Source: Spirochaetaceae bacterium
GTDB lineage: Bacteria; Spirochaetota; Spirochaetia; DSM-27196; SKKC01
Length of the DNA stretch: 64,000 bases
Reading direction: 5' to 3'
Assembly (NCBI GenBank): GCA_007128315.1
Contig: SKXQ01000017.1
Coordinates: 1-64,000, forward strand
Positions 1-10,300 of the stretch are shown one piece after another. The translations under genes and the position numbers were made by a program. Numbering within the stretch: the first letter of the stretch is position 1; each line of letters opens with the position of its first letter. Under the pieces are notes generated by a model, which worked only from the letters and a program-made list of their open reading frames with translations, did no database searches and had not been told where the DNA came from.

Positions 1-475
1 CTCCGATGTGGAACCACATGCTTGCAGTGACATCATTTTCCCCGGTTTCAGCGGCAAACCGACCGGTCATCAGCGTAAGGCCGTTGAACTGGGCATGGCT
101 GGCTACGCGGTTGATCTCATTGACCAACTGGCTCACCTCGACCTGAATCTGCATTCGGTCTTCGTTGGTGTAGATGCCGTTGGAAGCCTGAACCGCAAGC
201 TCTCTGAGACGTTGCAGGATATCCTGTGTTGTCTGCAGATAACCTTCGGTTGTCTGTATAAGCGAGATACCGTCGGCAGCATTCATCTCGGCCCGGTTAA
301 GACCTCGAATCTGCGACCGCATTTTCTCACTGACAGCAAGCCCCGATGCATCATCGCCTGCGCGGTTGATGCGCATGCCAGATGACAGCCGTTCAATGTT
401 CTGATTCTGCGCCATATCATTGTACTTGAGCTGGCGGTGACCAAACATTGCGCTGGTGTTGTGATTGATAATCAT
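1..475 (-). CDS. flaB: Flagellin (FlaB type), N-terminal part, truncated by window edge
   Basis: Minus-strand translation from ATG at 475: [100 protein letters not shown], the conserved flagellin D0/D1 region; AGGAGG Shine-Dalgarno just upstream. Confidence 0.96.
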   Translation of the reverse strand, partial: MIINHNTSAMFGHRQLKYNDMAQNQNIERLSSGMRINRAGDDASGLAVSEKMRSQIRGLNRAEMNAADGISLIQTTEGYLQTTQDILQRLRELAVQASNGIYTNEDRMQIQVEVSQLVNEINRVASHAQFNGLTLMTGRFAAETGENDVTASMWFHIG

Positions 476-505
476 TCAATCCTCCTTGACTGAACTTCTC
501 TTCAG

Positions 506-523
506 CCGAACATCCATGTCCGG
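506..523 (-). promoter_or_regulatory. Putative CsrA-binding hairpin in the flaB 5' leader
   Basis: Minus strand CCGGAC-AUGGAU-GUUCGG: 6-bp stem (one G-U) with GGA in a hexaloop; contains ACAUGGAUGU, one base off the CsrA SELEX core ACARGGAUGU; about 31 nt upstream of the start codon. Confidence 0.55.
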
Positions 524-705
524 GGGCTGATTCAACCGAATCAACCCACAGTGTTTTTGACCACAACTACGTTGCGGCTGACCGGTGGTTGCGACGGTGT
601 TTGGGACAAAGGCTGGCACCGGTTGGGCCATCCTTCCATCGTCACGGTCGGTCTCTTACAAGTTTCGGGTGTTTGCATTTGCTTCTTGAGCGCTTTTCGA
701 GCACC

Positions 706-1347
706 ATGACCGGTATGAACGCAATGCTCTTTATCGGTGGCGGAAGAGCCCCCAGGCAGGTAATTGAACGTTTCGTCACCGGAGCGACCTTGATAGCGGC
801 AGCAGACTCAGGCTACGACAGTGCTCTCGCGGCCGGGTACTCGCCGGGTCTTCTCGTCGGCGATATGGACAGCATTTCGGTGTCGGATGGCGATCGCGGA
901 GGGGAGGGACTCGAGGTTCTGCAGTTCGACACTCATAAGGATCGTACTGACACCGAGCTCCTGTTTCGAATCGTGAAGGAACGCGGGGCCGATCATATCG
1001 TTCTTGCCGGTGGCGGCAGTGCCGGGCGAATGGATCATGAACTCGGTATTCTGACGATGTTTGAACGTGAGGAACACCCGGATGTCTGGATCAACGACAG
1101 GGCTGAGATCCACTGTATCGATCACGCGGTCCATGAGTATCGGGTCGAGCTCGGACAGACTGTATCGGTTTTTCCCGTCGGTCGCGGTCCGTGGCACATC
1201 CGAAGCAGCGGTCTGAAGTGGCCCCTGCAGGAGGTACGCTGGTCGCGCGAGGTTGCCGGTGTCAGTAACCTCGCGGTTTTAACCGATATATCGGTAACAG
1301 TTCACCACGGGCGACTGCTGATAGTGTATCCCTACAGCGTTTCCTGA
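706..1347 (+). CDS. Thiamine pyrophosphokinase
   Basis: AADSGYDSALAAGYSPGLLVGDMDSIS, DTHKDRTDTELLFR and ILAGGGSAGRMDHELG-like motifs of the TPK family; start chosen at ATG 706 inside ORF 589..1347. Confidence 0.85.
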   Translation: MTGMNAMLFIGGGRAPRQVIERFVTGATLIAAADSGYDSALAAGYSPGLLVGDMDSISVSDGDRGGEGLEVLQFDTHKDRTDTELLFRIVKERGADHIVLAGGGSAGRMDHELGILTMFEREEHPDVWINDRAEIHCIDHAVHEYRVELGQTVSVFPVGRGPWHIRSSGLKWPLQEVRWSREVAGVSNLAVLTDISVTVHHGRLLIVYPYSVS

Positions 1348-1374
1348 GTAATAATTATCCGGTAGAGGTTTTAC

Positions 1375-3135
1375 ATGGCGATTGTCGGACGGGAAACAGG
1401 GAAGGCCCTGACAATGGACGAGGATAAGATCCTGACTCGTACCATTCGTGACAGTCTGAGTCTCGATGCAACGAAGGATGATCATCTTTTTCACGCAACA
1501 TTTGATGCTTCGCAACGGCGCCAGTTCATCGAACAGGCGCTTGAAACCATGGACAGAAGGGAGCGTACCCGATTTCGTTTGTTCCGGCTCAAGGCAGGGA
1601 AGGACGCTTTCACGGCATATGAGCCGTTCAGGATTCTGATGTGTCGCGAACGCATCTGCAGCTCCCATGAAGCACTGGCGGAATACGACGGGGTATCGCT
1701 GCCGGGGAAGAGCGGCGAACTCTTTGCCCCCCTTATACAGGCTGTCGGAGCAATAAAGCCGTTTTTCAGTCGCTTGTGGGAGACCCAGCGCATGATGACG
1801 TCTGCGGTTCACTACGTGCTCGTAGCCCGGACGAACGACCTGAAAGCCGGCCTGTCGGAGTTTATGAGCCAGCGGGAGATGCAGGAGCTGTATCTGCAGG
1901 AACAGAGTAAGGTGAAGATACGAGACATCGTCCTGCAGAGATTCGAGACGCACATGAGCGAGATAGATATCGAACAGGTAACCCGGCTCGAAGCAGGTCT
2001 GAGACCTTTTTATTACCTGTACGCTATCACCAGCATGAATTTCGCGGATCTGTGCGAAAAATACGGTATGGACGCGCACGGACAGATTACGGGTGCACTC
2101 CGACGCGTTCCTGTTGCGGGCATCATAGAGGAGCTCGAAGAGCTGTTCTATGCCCTGTACCTTGTGAGCAAACTGCCGGAAGACGCAGCTGTACACGATG
2201 AGATCGTTGAGTATGCGTACAGCCCGCGTGCTGTTTCCGACGACGCGGCGAATGCAGAGGAGAAAACGGTTGATGTCGAATCAGTACGACGCGCGATACA
2301 GACGGTCCTTGTGCGGGCGCACCAGCTTGCCCGGGAGCTTCCGCTCGCTGACATTATCCGGGTGCATCGCGAGGATCCCTTTTACAAGTTGCAGGTCTAT
2401 GTTCCCCATATCAGGCTTCTGCCGTTCTATCGAGCCCACCTGAGGCGAACCATACTGGAAGATCTCGACAGACGCTTCGGCGACGTGCGCATGGGTGTCA
2501 TTGGCTACGTTATAAACGAGCTCTTCGGTGGACAGCTGTACGAGCTCAAGTATTACGGAGCGTGGACGAATCCGAGAGAGCTGAAAGTGGGGCTTCCCCC
2601 GTTTCAGTATCAGATGGCGATGCAATGTCTGTTATCCTACCTTACCGGCCACTACCGGCAACGCCTGCAGGAGGAGATTCGGATCGTCTCTAAGATTCTT
2701 CCCGCCCGCCGGCGTGACGACCAGGGAAAGCTGATACAGCATTCGGCATCGCTTGAGGATGTCGGTGAGCAGATCAAGGAGTTTGATGTCGGCTTCAGTC
2801 TTGAACGACCCGACGGGCAGTATCTGTATCGTACGAGACAGTTACTCGAGAAAGACGTGAGCCAGCAGAAAGCGTTCAGAAACTTTCAGTCCCAGAAACA
2901 TCGTGAGGTCCGTATCATGATACACACGGCTCTCGAGCATCTTGAGGCGATTGAACAGGTGCTTCGCGAGGTCGGTAAACTGAAGTCCACAAACCTGGAG
3001 GATCGCTACAGGAACTTTGACCCCTGGTCTCCGCGACCGATCAGCCTTGAAGACATGATAGAGGTGGAAACCCGTCGTTTAAGGATGTTGCGCGGACTTC
3101 TGAACGAGGCAATTGCACTGGACGAAGGCTACTGA
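1375..3135 (+). CDS. Conserved spirochaete protein, DUF5312-like
   Basis: 586-aa ORF, no antisense competitor of similar quality; overall resemblance to spirochaete-restricted DUF5312 proteins (recognition from memory). Confidence 0.6.
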   Translation: MAIVGRETGKALTMDEDKILTRTIRDSLSLDATKDDHLFHATFDASQRRQFIEQALETMDRRERTRFRLFRLKAGKDAFTAYEPFRILMCRERICSSHEALAEYDGVSLPGKSGELFAPLIQAVGAIKPFFSRLWETQRMMTSAVHYVLVARTNDLKAGLSEFMSQREMQELYLQEQSKVKIRDIVLQRFETHMSEIDIEQVTRLEAGLRPFYYLYAITSMNFADLCEKYGMDAHGQITGALRRVPVAGIIEELEELFYALYLVSKLPEDAAVHDEIVEYAYSPRAVSDDAANAEEKTVDVESVRRAIQTVLVRAHQLARELPLADIIRVHREDPFYKLQVYVPHIRLLPFYRAHLRRTILEDLDRRFGDVRMGVIGYVINELFGGQLYELKYYGAWTNPRELKVGLPPFQYQMAMQCLLSYLTGHYRQRLQEEIRIVSKILPARRRDDQGKLIQHSASLEDVGEQIKEFDVGFSLERPDGQYLYRTRQLLEKDVSQQKAFRNFQSQKHREVRIMIHTALEHLEAIEQVLREVGKLKSTNLEDRYRNFDPWSPRPISLEDMIEVETRRLRMLRGLLNEAIALDEGY

Positions 3136-3166
3136 AACTCGACTGTGTCCGCGCCCGATACGGGTT

Positions 3167-4000
3167 CTACGGGCTCTCCAATAGAAGATCGGGAACGAGC
3201 TCCTGTATTCGCAATGGATCAATTCCGAGTTCGAAATACTCGAGCAGAACCGGAAACTCCGTAAGGAGTTCGCCGTAGGACCGAAGCGCCTGCTGCATCT
3301 GTTCGCTGCGGTCACGTCTCAGCGCCCGCTCCTGTGCCAGCGACGCAACGGCATCCCGGTCAGCCTCCGCGAGTGCGAGATACAGCGACCGTGCTTCGGC
3401 GTAAAGCGCGTAATCCGGAACGTCCACACTGCGAAGAGTGACCGCGGCAAAATCAAGACCCGGAAAACGCGACGTCAGGTGCTCGAGCAGGGCGTCGGAA
3501 AGGAGCCCCGGGGGCAGAACGGGTTCATTCTCGAGTATCTGGCGGGTAATAAACCCCTGTGCTTCGGATGTGATCCGGTCTGAGAGCCCGTCGTGAAAGT
3601 CATCGATTGTATCCGGACGCAGACCGTCGTCCTGACTCAGTAACGGAAGCTCCTCCGGGCGGATTCTGAAAACGATTCGGCCGCTGATCCGATAGGAGAA
3701 ATCAGGCCGATCTTCGAGTATGGTACGGTAAACCTGCCCCGACGGCAGGTTACCTTCCACCGAAATATCGAGGGACTGAGATTCGAGATGATAGATATAG
3801 AGGGACATGTTTGTCGGAAGCAGTCGCTCCCACCGCCACTGGAATGTGCCCGGCTCTACGACTTCGTCTTCCCATCCTGAGGTTCGGGAGAAAACGACCG
3901 CGTGACCATCATCAGGTATAAGGAACTGTATCCAACCGAAGTAAAAGGCCACCGAAGCTGCAATAAGCAGCAGTATCAGGCTGATCAGGAATTTCTTCAT
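3167..4000 (-). CDS. Membrane-anchored protein with SPFH/band-7-like features
   Basis: MKKFLISLILLLIAASVAFYFGW N-terminal TM anchor; DDGHAVVFSRTSGWEDEVVEPGTFQWRWERLLPTN resembles the start of an SPFH domain; start at internal Met 4000. Confidence 0.55.
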   Translation of the reverse strand: MKKFLISLILLLIAASVAFYFGWIQFLIPDDGHAVVFSRTSGWEDEVVEPGTFQWRWERLLPTNMSLYIYHLESQSLDISVEGNLPSGQVYRTILEDRPDFSYRISGRIVFRIRPEELPLLSQDDGLRPDTIDDFHDGLSDRITSEAQGFITRQILENEPVLPPGLLSDALLEHLTSRFPGLDFAAVTLRSVDVPDYALYAEARSLYLALAEADRDAVASLAQERALRRDRSEQMQQALRSYGELLTEFPVLLEYFELGIDPLRIQELVPDLLLESP

Positions 4001-4089
4001 ACGCCAGGTCTGTCTCCCTGATCCAGATTGTAGGATGACCACCGGTGAGGTGCAAGGGTATCTTTCAGGTGCTATACTTGGATTAAGCT

Positions 4090-4479
4090 ATGAGTCGGGA
4101 AGTTAAATCAGAAATCCACGCACACGCCCGCCAACCCGCCGGTTCTGTCGACCGGGCACTATTCAGGATCATGCGTATGCTCGAGAGCGCGAGTCTCTTC
4201 TTCGTCAGCTTCTCGCTGTCGGTCGGCGCTCTGTACATCATTGGTAACTTTCAGAGTTTTCTGGATCGCAGCCAGTTCATGCTCCTGCTGGTTCTCAGAG
4301 GCAGCAGCTTTCTGAGTGTGCTGGTCACCGCTTACTACTTCGCGTTCCTGGTAATGTGGATGTTTCGCAGACGTATTCTGGTTCTTCCCCGCATCGTGTA
4401 CGCGGCGACATCCATCGTTCTGCTGCTCATGATTCTTTTCGGGGCCACATTCCTTGACTCGGTTTTTGGTGGAGCGTAG
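4090..4479 (+). CDS. Small integral membrane protein, unknown function
   Basis: 129-aa ORF with about three hydrophobic segments; tightly followed by map. Confidence 0.6.
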   Translation: MSREVKSEIHAHARQPAGSVDRALFRIMRMLESASLFFVSFSLSVGALYIIGNFQSFLDRSQFMLLLVLRGSSFLSVLVTAYYFAFLVMWMFRRRILVLPRIVYAATSIVLLLMILFGATFLDSVFGGA

Positions 4480-4482
4480 CCG

Positions 4483-5247
4483 TTGAAACGCCATGCAGAG
4501 GAACTCTCGGGCACACTGTACTCGCGTAGAGACCTGTACGCTATTCGAGCCACCTCATCGCGTCTTTCGACGGTTCTGTCGCAGTTGATGCGGGCGGTAC
4601 GCCCCGGAGTCAGCGGTGTTGATCTCGATGCCTACGCACACCATCTTCTGCGGGAACACGGGCTGGAAAGCGCTCTGCGCGGCTACGAAGGTTTTCCCGC
4701 TGTCGTCGCGATCAGCCCGGATTCCACAGCCGTGCACGGCGTCCCCGATGACCGGCCCCTGAGCGAAGGCTCCATCGTGAGCCTCGACATTGGTGTCAGT
4801 CGCAACGGCTGGCACGCCGACGCTGCACTGACGGTGCCTGTGGGAATGATATCGCGTGGCCGCGCCGAGCTCATTCGCGCCGCGCACGAGTGCTGCCGGG
4901 CAGGCGTGCGTGTTATCCGCGACGGCTGTGACGTCGCGGAGATAGGCGCCGCCGTACGTGCCGAAGCAACGCGGCGCGGGGTATCGATCGTGAGCGTGTG
5001 CGGTGGACACGGAGTGGGGCGTTCTCTGCATGAACCGCCGCACTACCGATACGATGACATGCCGCACGGTCTCGTCCTCCGGCAGGGCAACGTGATCACC
5101 GTCGAGCCGGTGATCACAGGCGGACCGGGTGAACTCATGATCGCACCCGACGGCCATTCGATGATGACCACGAGCGGTCGGGATTGTGCGCAGTTTGAGC
5201 ACACCGTCTACGTGGACGAGAAAGGTCCAGTGGTACTCACCGGGTAG
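4483..5247 (+). CDS. map: Methionine aminopeptidase type I
   Basis: SLDIGVSRNGWHADAALTVPVG, GGHGVGRSLHEPPHYRY, GNVITVEPVI motifs; likely TTG start 3 nt after preceding stop. Confidence 0.92.
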   Translation: MKRHAEELSGTLYSRRDLYAIRATSSRLSTVLSQLMRAVRPGVSGVDLDAYAHHLLREHGLESALRGYEGFPAVVAISPDSTAVHGVPDDRPLSEGSIVSLDIGVSRNGWHADAALTVPVGMISRGRAELIRAAHECCRAGVRVIRDGCDVAEIGAAVRAEATRRGVSIVSVCGGHGVGRSLHEPPHYRYDDMPHGLVLRQGNVITVEPVITGGPGELMIAPDGHSMMTTSGRDCAQFEHTVYVDEKGPVVLTG

Positions 5248-5330
5248 CGTACAGGCACGATGTACGACACCGGGCGATTGACTTTCATGCCATGATTTAA
5301 TAGTGTCAGGACCGTTTTCCGATTGATGCT

Positions 5331-5404
5331 GCCACCTTAGCTCAGCTGGCCAGAGCACGTGACTTGTAATCTCGGGGTCGCCGGTTCGAATCCGGCAGGT
5401 GGCT
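5331..5404 (+). tRNA. tRNA-Thr (anticodon TGT)
   Basis: GCCACCT/AGGTGGC acceptor stem, GCTC/GAGC D stem, GCCGG-TTCGAAT-CCGGC T arm, anticodon loop CTTGTAA. Confidence 0.95.
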
Positions 5405-5535
5405 TCTTGACAGCCGAGTGCCGGTGGTGCTACCGTCGGACGCGTTCGCGGGAGAACGTGTCAAAGCGGATTTGTCCCGGTACGAAATCGATTCGTTCTA
5501 GAGACCAATCGTATATTAAGTAGGAAGTTTATGAC

Positions 5536-5618
5536 GGGGCGATGCCCGAGCGGCCAAAGGGAGCAGACTGTAAATCTGCCGGCGTACGCCTTCGAAGGTT
5601 CGAATCCTTCTCGCCCCA
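5536..5618 (+). tRNA. tRNA-Tyr (anticodon GTA)
   Basis: GGGGCGA/TCGCCCC acceptor, GCAGA-CTGTAAA-TCTGC anticodon arm, long variable arm, GAAGG-TTCGAAT-CCTTC T arm. Confidence 0.96.
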
Positions 5619-5639
5619 TACTTTTCCAGGGCAGCATGT

Positions 5640-6074
5640 ATGCCTGACTGGGAACCACACGGCCTACGCTTCACCTGCACCCGCTGTTCTAACTGCTGCC
5701 GACACGAATCGGGATATGTTTTTCTTTCTGAGGAGGACATATCGCGATTTTCTGAAGGACTTTCGCTCGACCGGCGTTCGTTTCTTGATGCATACTGCAA
5801 ACAGGTCGACCTCGGTCTCGTGCGTCGTATCAGTCTGAAAGAGCAGGAGAACTTCGATTGCGTTTTCTTTATCGATGGCCGCTGCAGTGTGTATCCTATT
5901 CGTCCGCTTCAGTGCCGGAGTTATCCGTTCTGGCCCTCGGTCGTCGCGTCAAGGGAGGCCTGGGACGCGGAGTCATCTCATTGCCCCGGTATCAACATCG
6001 GGCGGCGACATTCGAACGAGACAGTGCTCGACTGGCTTATCAGACGACGAGAGGAACCTCTCGTAGAGGAATAA
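5640..6074 (+). CDS. YkgJ-family cysteine cluster protein
   Basis: CTRCSNCCRHESGYVFLSEEDI ... CVFFIDGRCSVYPIRPLQCRSYPFWP. Confidence 0.88.
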   Translation: MPDWEPHGLRFTCTRCSNCCRHESGYVFLSEEDISRFSEGLSLDRRSFLDAYCKQVDLGLVRRISLKEQENFDCVFFIDGRCSVYPIRPLQCRSYPFWPSVVASREAWDAESSHCPGINIGRRHSNETVLDWLIRRREEPLVEE

Positions 6075-6090
6075 ACACCCGTCTCCGGAG

Positions 6091-7044
6091 GTGTGCGTGA
6101 CCTTCAAGTTCTGGGGGGTACGTGGTTCAATCCCGACACCACTGACGAATGATCGTCTGAAACGCAAGATATCGGCGATCGTACAGAGGATGCGTCCGCG
6201 TGATCTGGAGAGCCCATCTGCCCGGGAAGCGTTCATGGCGGATCTTCCGGACTGGCTTTTCGGAACACCGGGAGGGAACACGACCTGTCTCGAAGTGATT
6301 CTGTCCGACGGCACGCACGTGCTCTTTGATGCCGGAAGTGGACTTCGGGAGCTTTCGACCGCCAGATTGCAGAGCGACACCGGCCCGAACGCCTATCATC
6401 TGTTTTTTACCCATTTCCACTATGATCACCTCCAGGGTCTTCCTTTTTTCGCACCGGCGTATATACCCGGCTATACGGTCAGGTTCTACAGTCCGGTTTC
6501 GGGGTTCGAAGATATTGTCCGGAATCAGATGCGTCACCCGTATTTCCCGGTGACCATGGACGGCTTCATGAAAGGCGACCTTTCTTTTCACGAACTTCCG
6601 ACCTCCGGGGTAATCCATATCGGTACGGCAGTGATCAGATGGCGGCGGGTAAACCACCCCGGTGGAGCGTACGCATATCGTATAGAGGACAACGGACGCG
6701 TATTGGTGTTCGCCCCCGACGTGGAGCTCTCGGACAGGGAGTTCGAGCGAAATGAGTCGAATCGGAGTTTTTTCGGTTCCGTGCACTCAATGGTTCTCGA
6801 CGCCCAGTACACCCTCGGCGAAGCCATAGAAAAGTATGACTGGGGTCACTCAAGCTACAGTCTCGATGTAGATTTTGCCGGAGGGTGGCGGGTTCGAAAA
6901 CTCTATCTGTTCCACCATGAGCCCCTGTACGAGGACAGGAAACTGTACAGGAATCTTCAGGCGGCGCGCTGGTACGCAGCACGCAGCGGTCACGAGTCGC
7001 TCGAAGTGCATATGGCGGTCGAAGGGTCGGTTCATCGGGTATAA
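6091..7044 (+). CDS. MBL-fold metallo-hydrolase
   Basis: FWGVRGSIPTP, GGNTTCLEV, DAGSGLREL, THFHYDHLQGLPFF motifs. Confidence 0.88.
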   Translation: MCVTFKFWGVRGSIPTPLTNDRLKRKISAIVQRMRPRDLESPSAREAFMADLPDWLFGTPGGNTTCLEVILSDGTHVLFDAGSGLRELSTARLQSDTGPNAYHLFFTHFHYDHLQGLPFFAPAYIPGYTVRFYSPVSGFEDIVRNQMRHPYFPVTMDGFMKGDLSFHELPTSGVIHIGTAVIRWRRVNHPGGAYAYRIEDNGRVLVFAPDVELSDREFERNESNRSFFGSVHSMVLDAQYTLGEAIEKYDWGHSSYSLDVDFAGGWRVRKLYLFHHEPLYEDRKLYRNLQAARWYAARSGHESLEVHMAVEGSVHRV

Positions 7045-7095
7045 GCGAGTATCCGGTCGATCGTGCAGTCATGTGCTACAATTAAACGAGCGAAA

Positions 7096-7302
7096 ATGAG
7101 TCGTTCAGTAACCATACATGGTAACCAGGTGATATCTCTGTTCGTTTTATTACGGAAAAACGAAGAACGACTCGATCAGTCATGTCGGGTGCTGCTTCGA
7201 TCAATCGAACAGAATTTGCAACAGGAACTATCAATTGAAGAACTTGAACAGATCGAACAACGGATACTTGACCCGGAGAACGGTGATTTCCCTCGGCCGT
7301 AG
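7096..7302 (+). CDS. Small conserved-looking protein overlapping the next ORF
   Basis: 68-aa MSRSVTIHGNQVISLFVLLRKNEERLDQSCRVLLRSIEQNLQQELSIEELEQIEQRILDPENGDFPRP, acidic amphipathic composition; overlaps annotated start of the 7235 ORF. Confidence 0.45.
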   Translation: MSRSVTIHGNQVISLFVLLRKNEERLDQSCRVLLRSIEQNLQQELSIEELEQIEQRILDPENGDFPRP

Positions 7303-10300
7303 AATACATGTGCCGGCGATTCTGCTTATGCTTGTCTGCAGCGTCGGTCTGGTATACGGCCAGCGATCGATCGACCCATCTGGTGAACAGATACCTTTTC
7401 TGCGCTCCACGGCACTGGTGGCCGGCGAAGGTTCGGTGACGCAAACGGATAATCCCGACTTGACGGTTCTTAACCCGGCTTCCGTCGGGGCGTTGCAGCG
7501 CACGGTGCTCAGTCTTTCCTACACAGGCCTGACCGGTTTCGGACGCGACGGACAGGGATGGGATGGCCACGCGGGCAGTATCATGGCGTCGCAGCCGACG
7601 CGATACGGTGTTTTCAGCGGTGGCATCGGGGTTATCACCTCCGGGCTTTCGGACTTCGATACAGGTTCCGGGCTTATGCTGTCCTTCGGGTACTCGCGTG
7701 ACGTCTGGGACGATCTGCTCGTGGGAGCTGGTGTAACGACCGACTTTGGCGGCCATGGTGACGGTCTCGCCTTCGGCGCAGGGCTGGATGTCGGGTTTAT
7801 TCACAGTCCGGTCGCGCTGTTTGGTATAGAGGGGGCCCGGTGGGGAGGCTCGCTCCGGCGTATGGGGTACCCGTACCGACCGGTAGCCGGAGTGAGCGGT
7901 TTGCCTGCGTCTCTCACCCCTCAGCTGGGACTTATGCTTCCACTTGTCAGCGACGGTAATGTGACGCTCGACCTGTACACCGATATCTCAAGTCCCGGAT
8001 TTCGTGACGGACGTCTTTCGGTCGCGGCTGATATCGGACTGTTCGACCGTTTATCCGTACAGACGGGAATTGGATTCAGTGTACGAGAGCTGGTTGACGC
8101 GGATCTCCCTGTGCAGTCGCTTATCCCTTCATTCGGTATAAACGCACGGTTTTCCGCCGGTCTCCCCGGTTCGTCGGATCGCGAAGGGTCGTTGATCGCA
8201 GAACAGGGGTGGGACAGGAACGAGTTTGCAGTGCGCAGTGCCGCACGACCTCTGTATGGTGCGGTCTGGGGCGTTTCCACAGGAGTTACGGCTTCTCTCG
8301 GCGTCGCGGATAATAATCCTCCCGTTATCATCGTCGATTATGGCGATCGACAGTACATCAGCCCGAATAACTCCGGCGTACAGGACGATATCGTCGTGCC
8401 GGTTGAGATTTACGATGAGGAACGTTTTCTCCAGGGCTACCGCTTCGTCATAGAGGACGGGGAGGGGAGCGTTGTCAGAGAGTTTTCTGCCCGGACCCCG
8501 CGACCGGAAGAACGGAGCAGCACTGCGTTCTTTGAACGACTTACCCGAATCGATACAGGAATCACCGTTCCGGAGAGCTTTCGCTGGAACGGCAGGTCGG
8601 ATGGTGGTTCAGTCGTACCGGACGGATTATACGAGTTCTACGTCGAAGCCTGGGATGATAACGACAACAGGGCCATCTCGGACCGTTTCGAGGTTGTCGT
8701 CGACTTGACTCCGCCTTCTGCAGAGCTTTCGACCCCCTTCGGTGGTGATCGTGTGTTCTCGCCGGATGGTGACGGCATACGAGATGTGTTTCCTGTCCGA
8801 CAGACTGGTTCGGTCGAAGATCTGTGGGTTGGCGAGATACGGTCCGCCGACGGTGAAGTCATCCGGCGATTCGAGTGGCGGAACGGTGAACCCGAGAGCT
8901 TTGAATGGGACGGCCTTGACGAAGCGGGAGATCCTCGCGAAGACGGCGTTTACTCATACCGGCTCAGTGCGGTCGATCGGGCGGGGAATCGTTTCTCGAC
9001 GAGTTTATCGAACATCATTATCGATACCGAAGAAACGCCCGTTGCATTGATGATAGACCGACGGTACCTGTCTCCGAACGGGAATGGTGTAAACGAGTTC
9101 GTAGGCGTCACCATCGACGTGCCTGTCCGCCGGAACATAGAGTCCTGGGAAATGATAGTACGGAACGCCGCGGGGGCCTCTGTCTTCCGGCTCGGGGGCG
9201 GGATCGCCGGTCCTCCGGAGAGCTACGAGTTTCGCGGAAGGGCTTCAGATGGCTCACGCCTCGCCGACGGCGCATATTCTCTGGAGCTGACCGTAAGATA
9301 CCGGATCGGACGCGTCGAGCGAGCCGAGTCTCCGGTGTTCTTAGTCGATACCACTCCGCCACGTGCGTTTGTTCAGATCGAAACCGACCTTTTTGCCCCG
9401 ACCGGAGACGGTATACGCGATACGATGATTCTCTATCACGAAGCCGAACAGGCCGATCACTGGACCGGACGGGTCATCGATGGGTCCGGAGATCTCGTGC
9501 ATGAGGTGCGCTGGGGCCGTCTTCCGGCAACCCGCTACGAGTGGGATGGTCGCACCCTCAGTGGCCGACTTGCCGCCGATGGCAGATACACGTATGAACT
9601 TGAGGGCGTGGACCCTGCGGGAAACCGCTTTGTGACTCCGCCGGTTTCCTTCGGGCTCACTACCGAAGACGTTGACCTTATTCTTACCGCAGAGTTCGAT
9701 GCTTTTTCGCCGAACGCGAATGGCACCCGGGATACCATCACGCTGTTCCCGCAGGTGCGCGCGGACCAGGCCGTTTCGTCGTACCGTCTCGAGATTCGTG
9801 ACGAGTCATTGCAGTCGGTTCGCGCATTTCAGGGTAACAGCAGTGTTCCCGAGCGCATTGTCTGGGATGGTATCGACCGAGAGGGCAGACGGATACCGGA
9901 TGGTCGCTACAGCGCGGCAATGAACGTCGTCTTTGAGACCGGGGTCGAGGCGTCCGCCGAAACAGGAGTCTTTGTCGCCGATACCCGCAGTCCGGAGATA
10001 CAGGTCACGGTAGATCACCGGATATTCTCACCGGATGGCCTGGACGGCAGGCAGCTGATCCGGTTCCGACAGACAGGTACCGAAGAAACGGTCTGGAATG
10101 GACAAATTCTCGACGCGGCCGGGACTCCGGTACGGACTTTCCAGTGGTCCGGACGACCGCAGGGCTTTGACTGGGATGGTCGGGATAATGTCGGTAACCG
10201 GGTTCCGGATGGCATGTACGGCTATTCCGTCACGTCATCGGATGAGGCAGGAAACTCAACGGAGTATACGCTGGACGGTATACGAGTCGACACTCGACCT

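Noticed and set aside
545-705. Possible TPP riboswitch upstream of thiamine pyrophosphokinase
   Set aside because: No CUGAGA/thi-box core recognised in the short leader.
5440-5461. Hairpin ACGCGTTC-GCGGGA-GAACGTGT between the two tRNA genes as a terminator
   Set aside because: Stem is plausible (8 bp, one G-U) but no U-tract follows on either strand.
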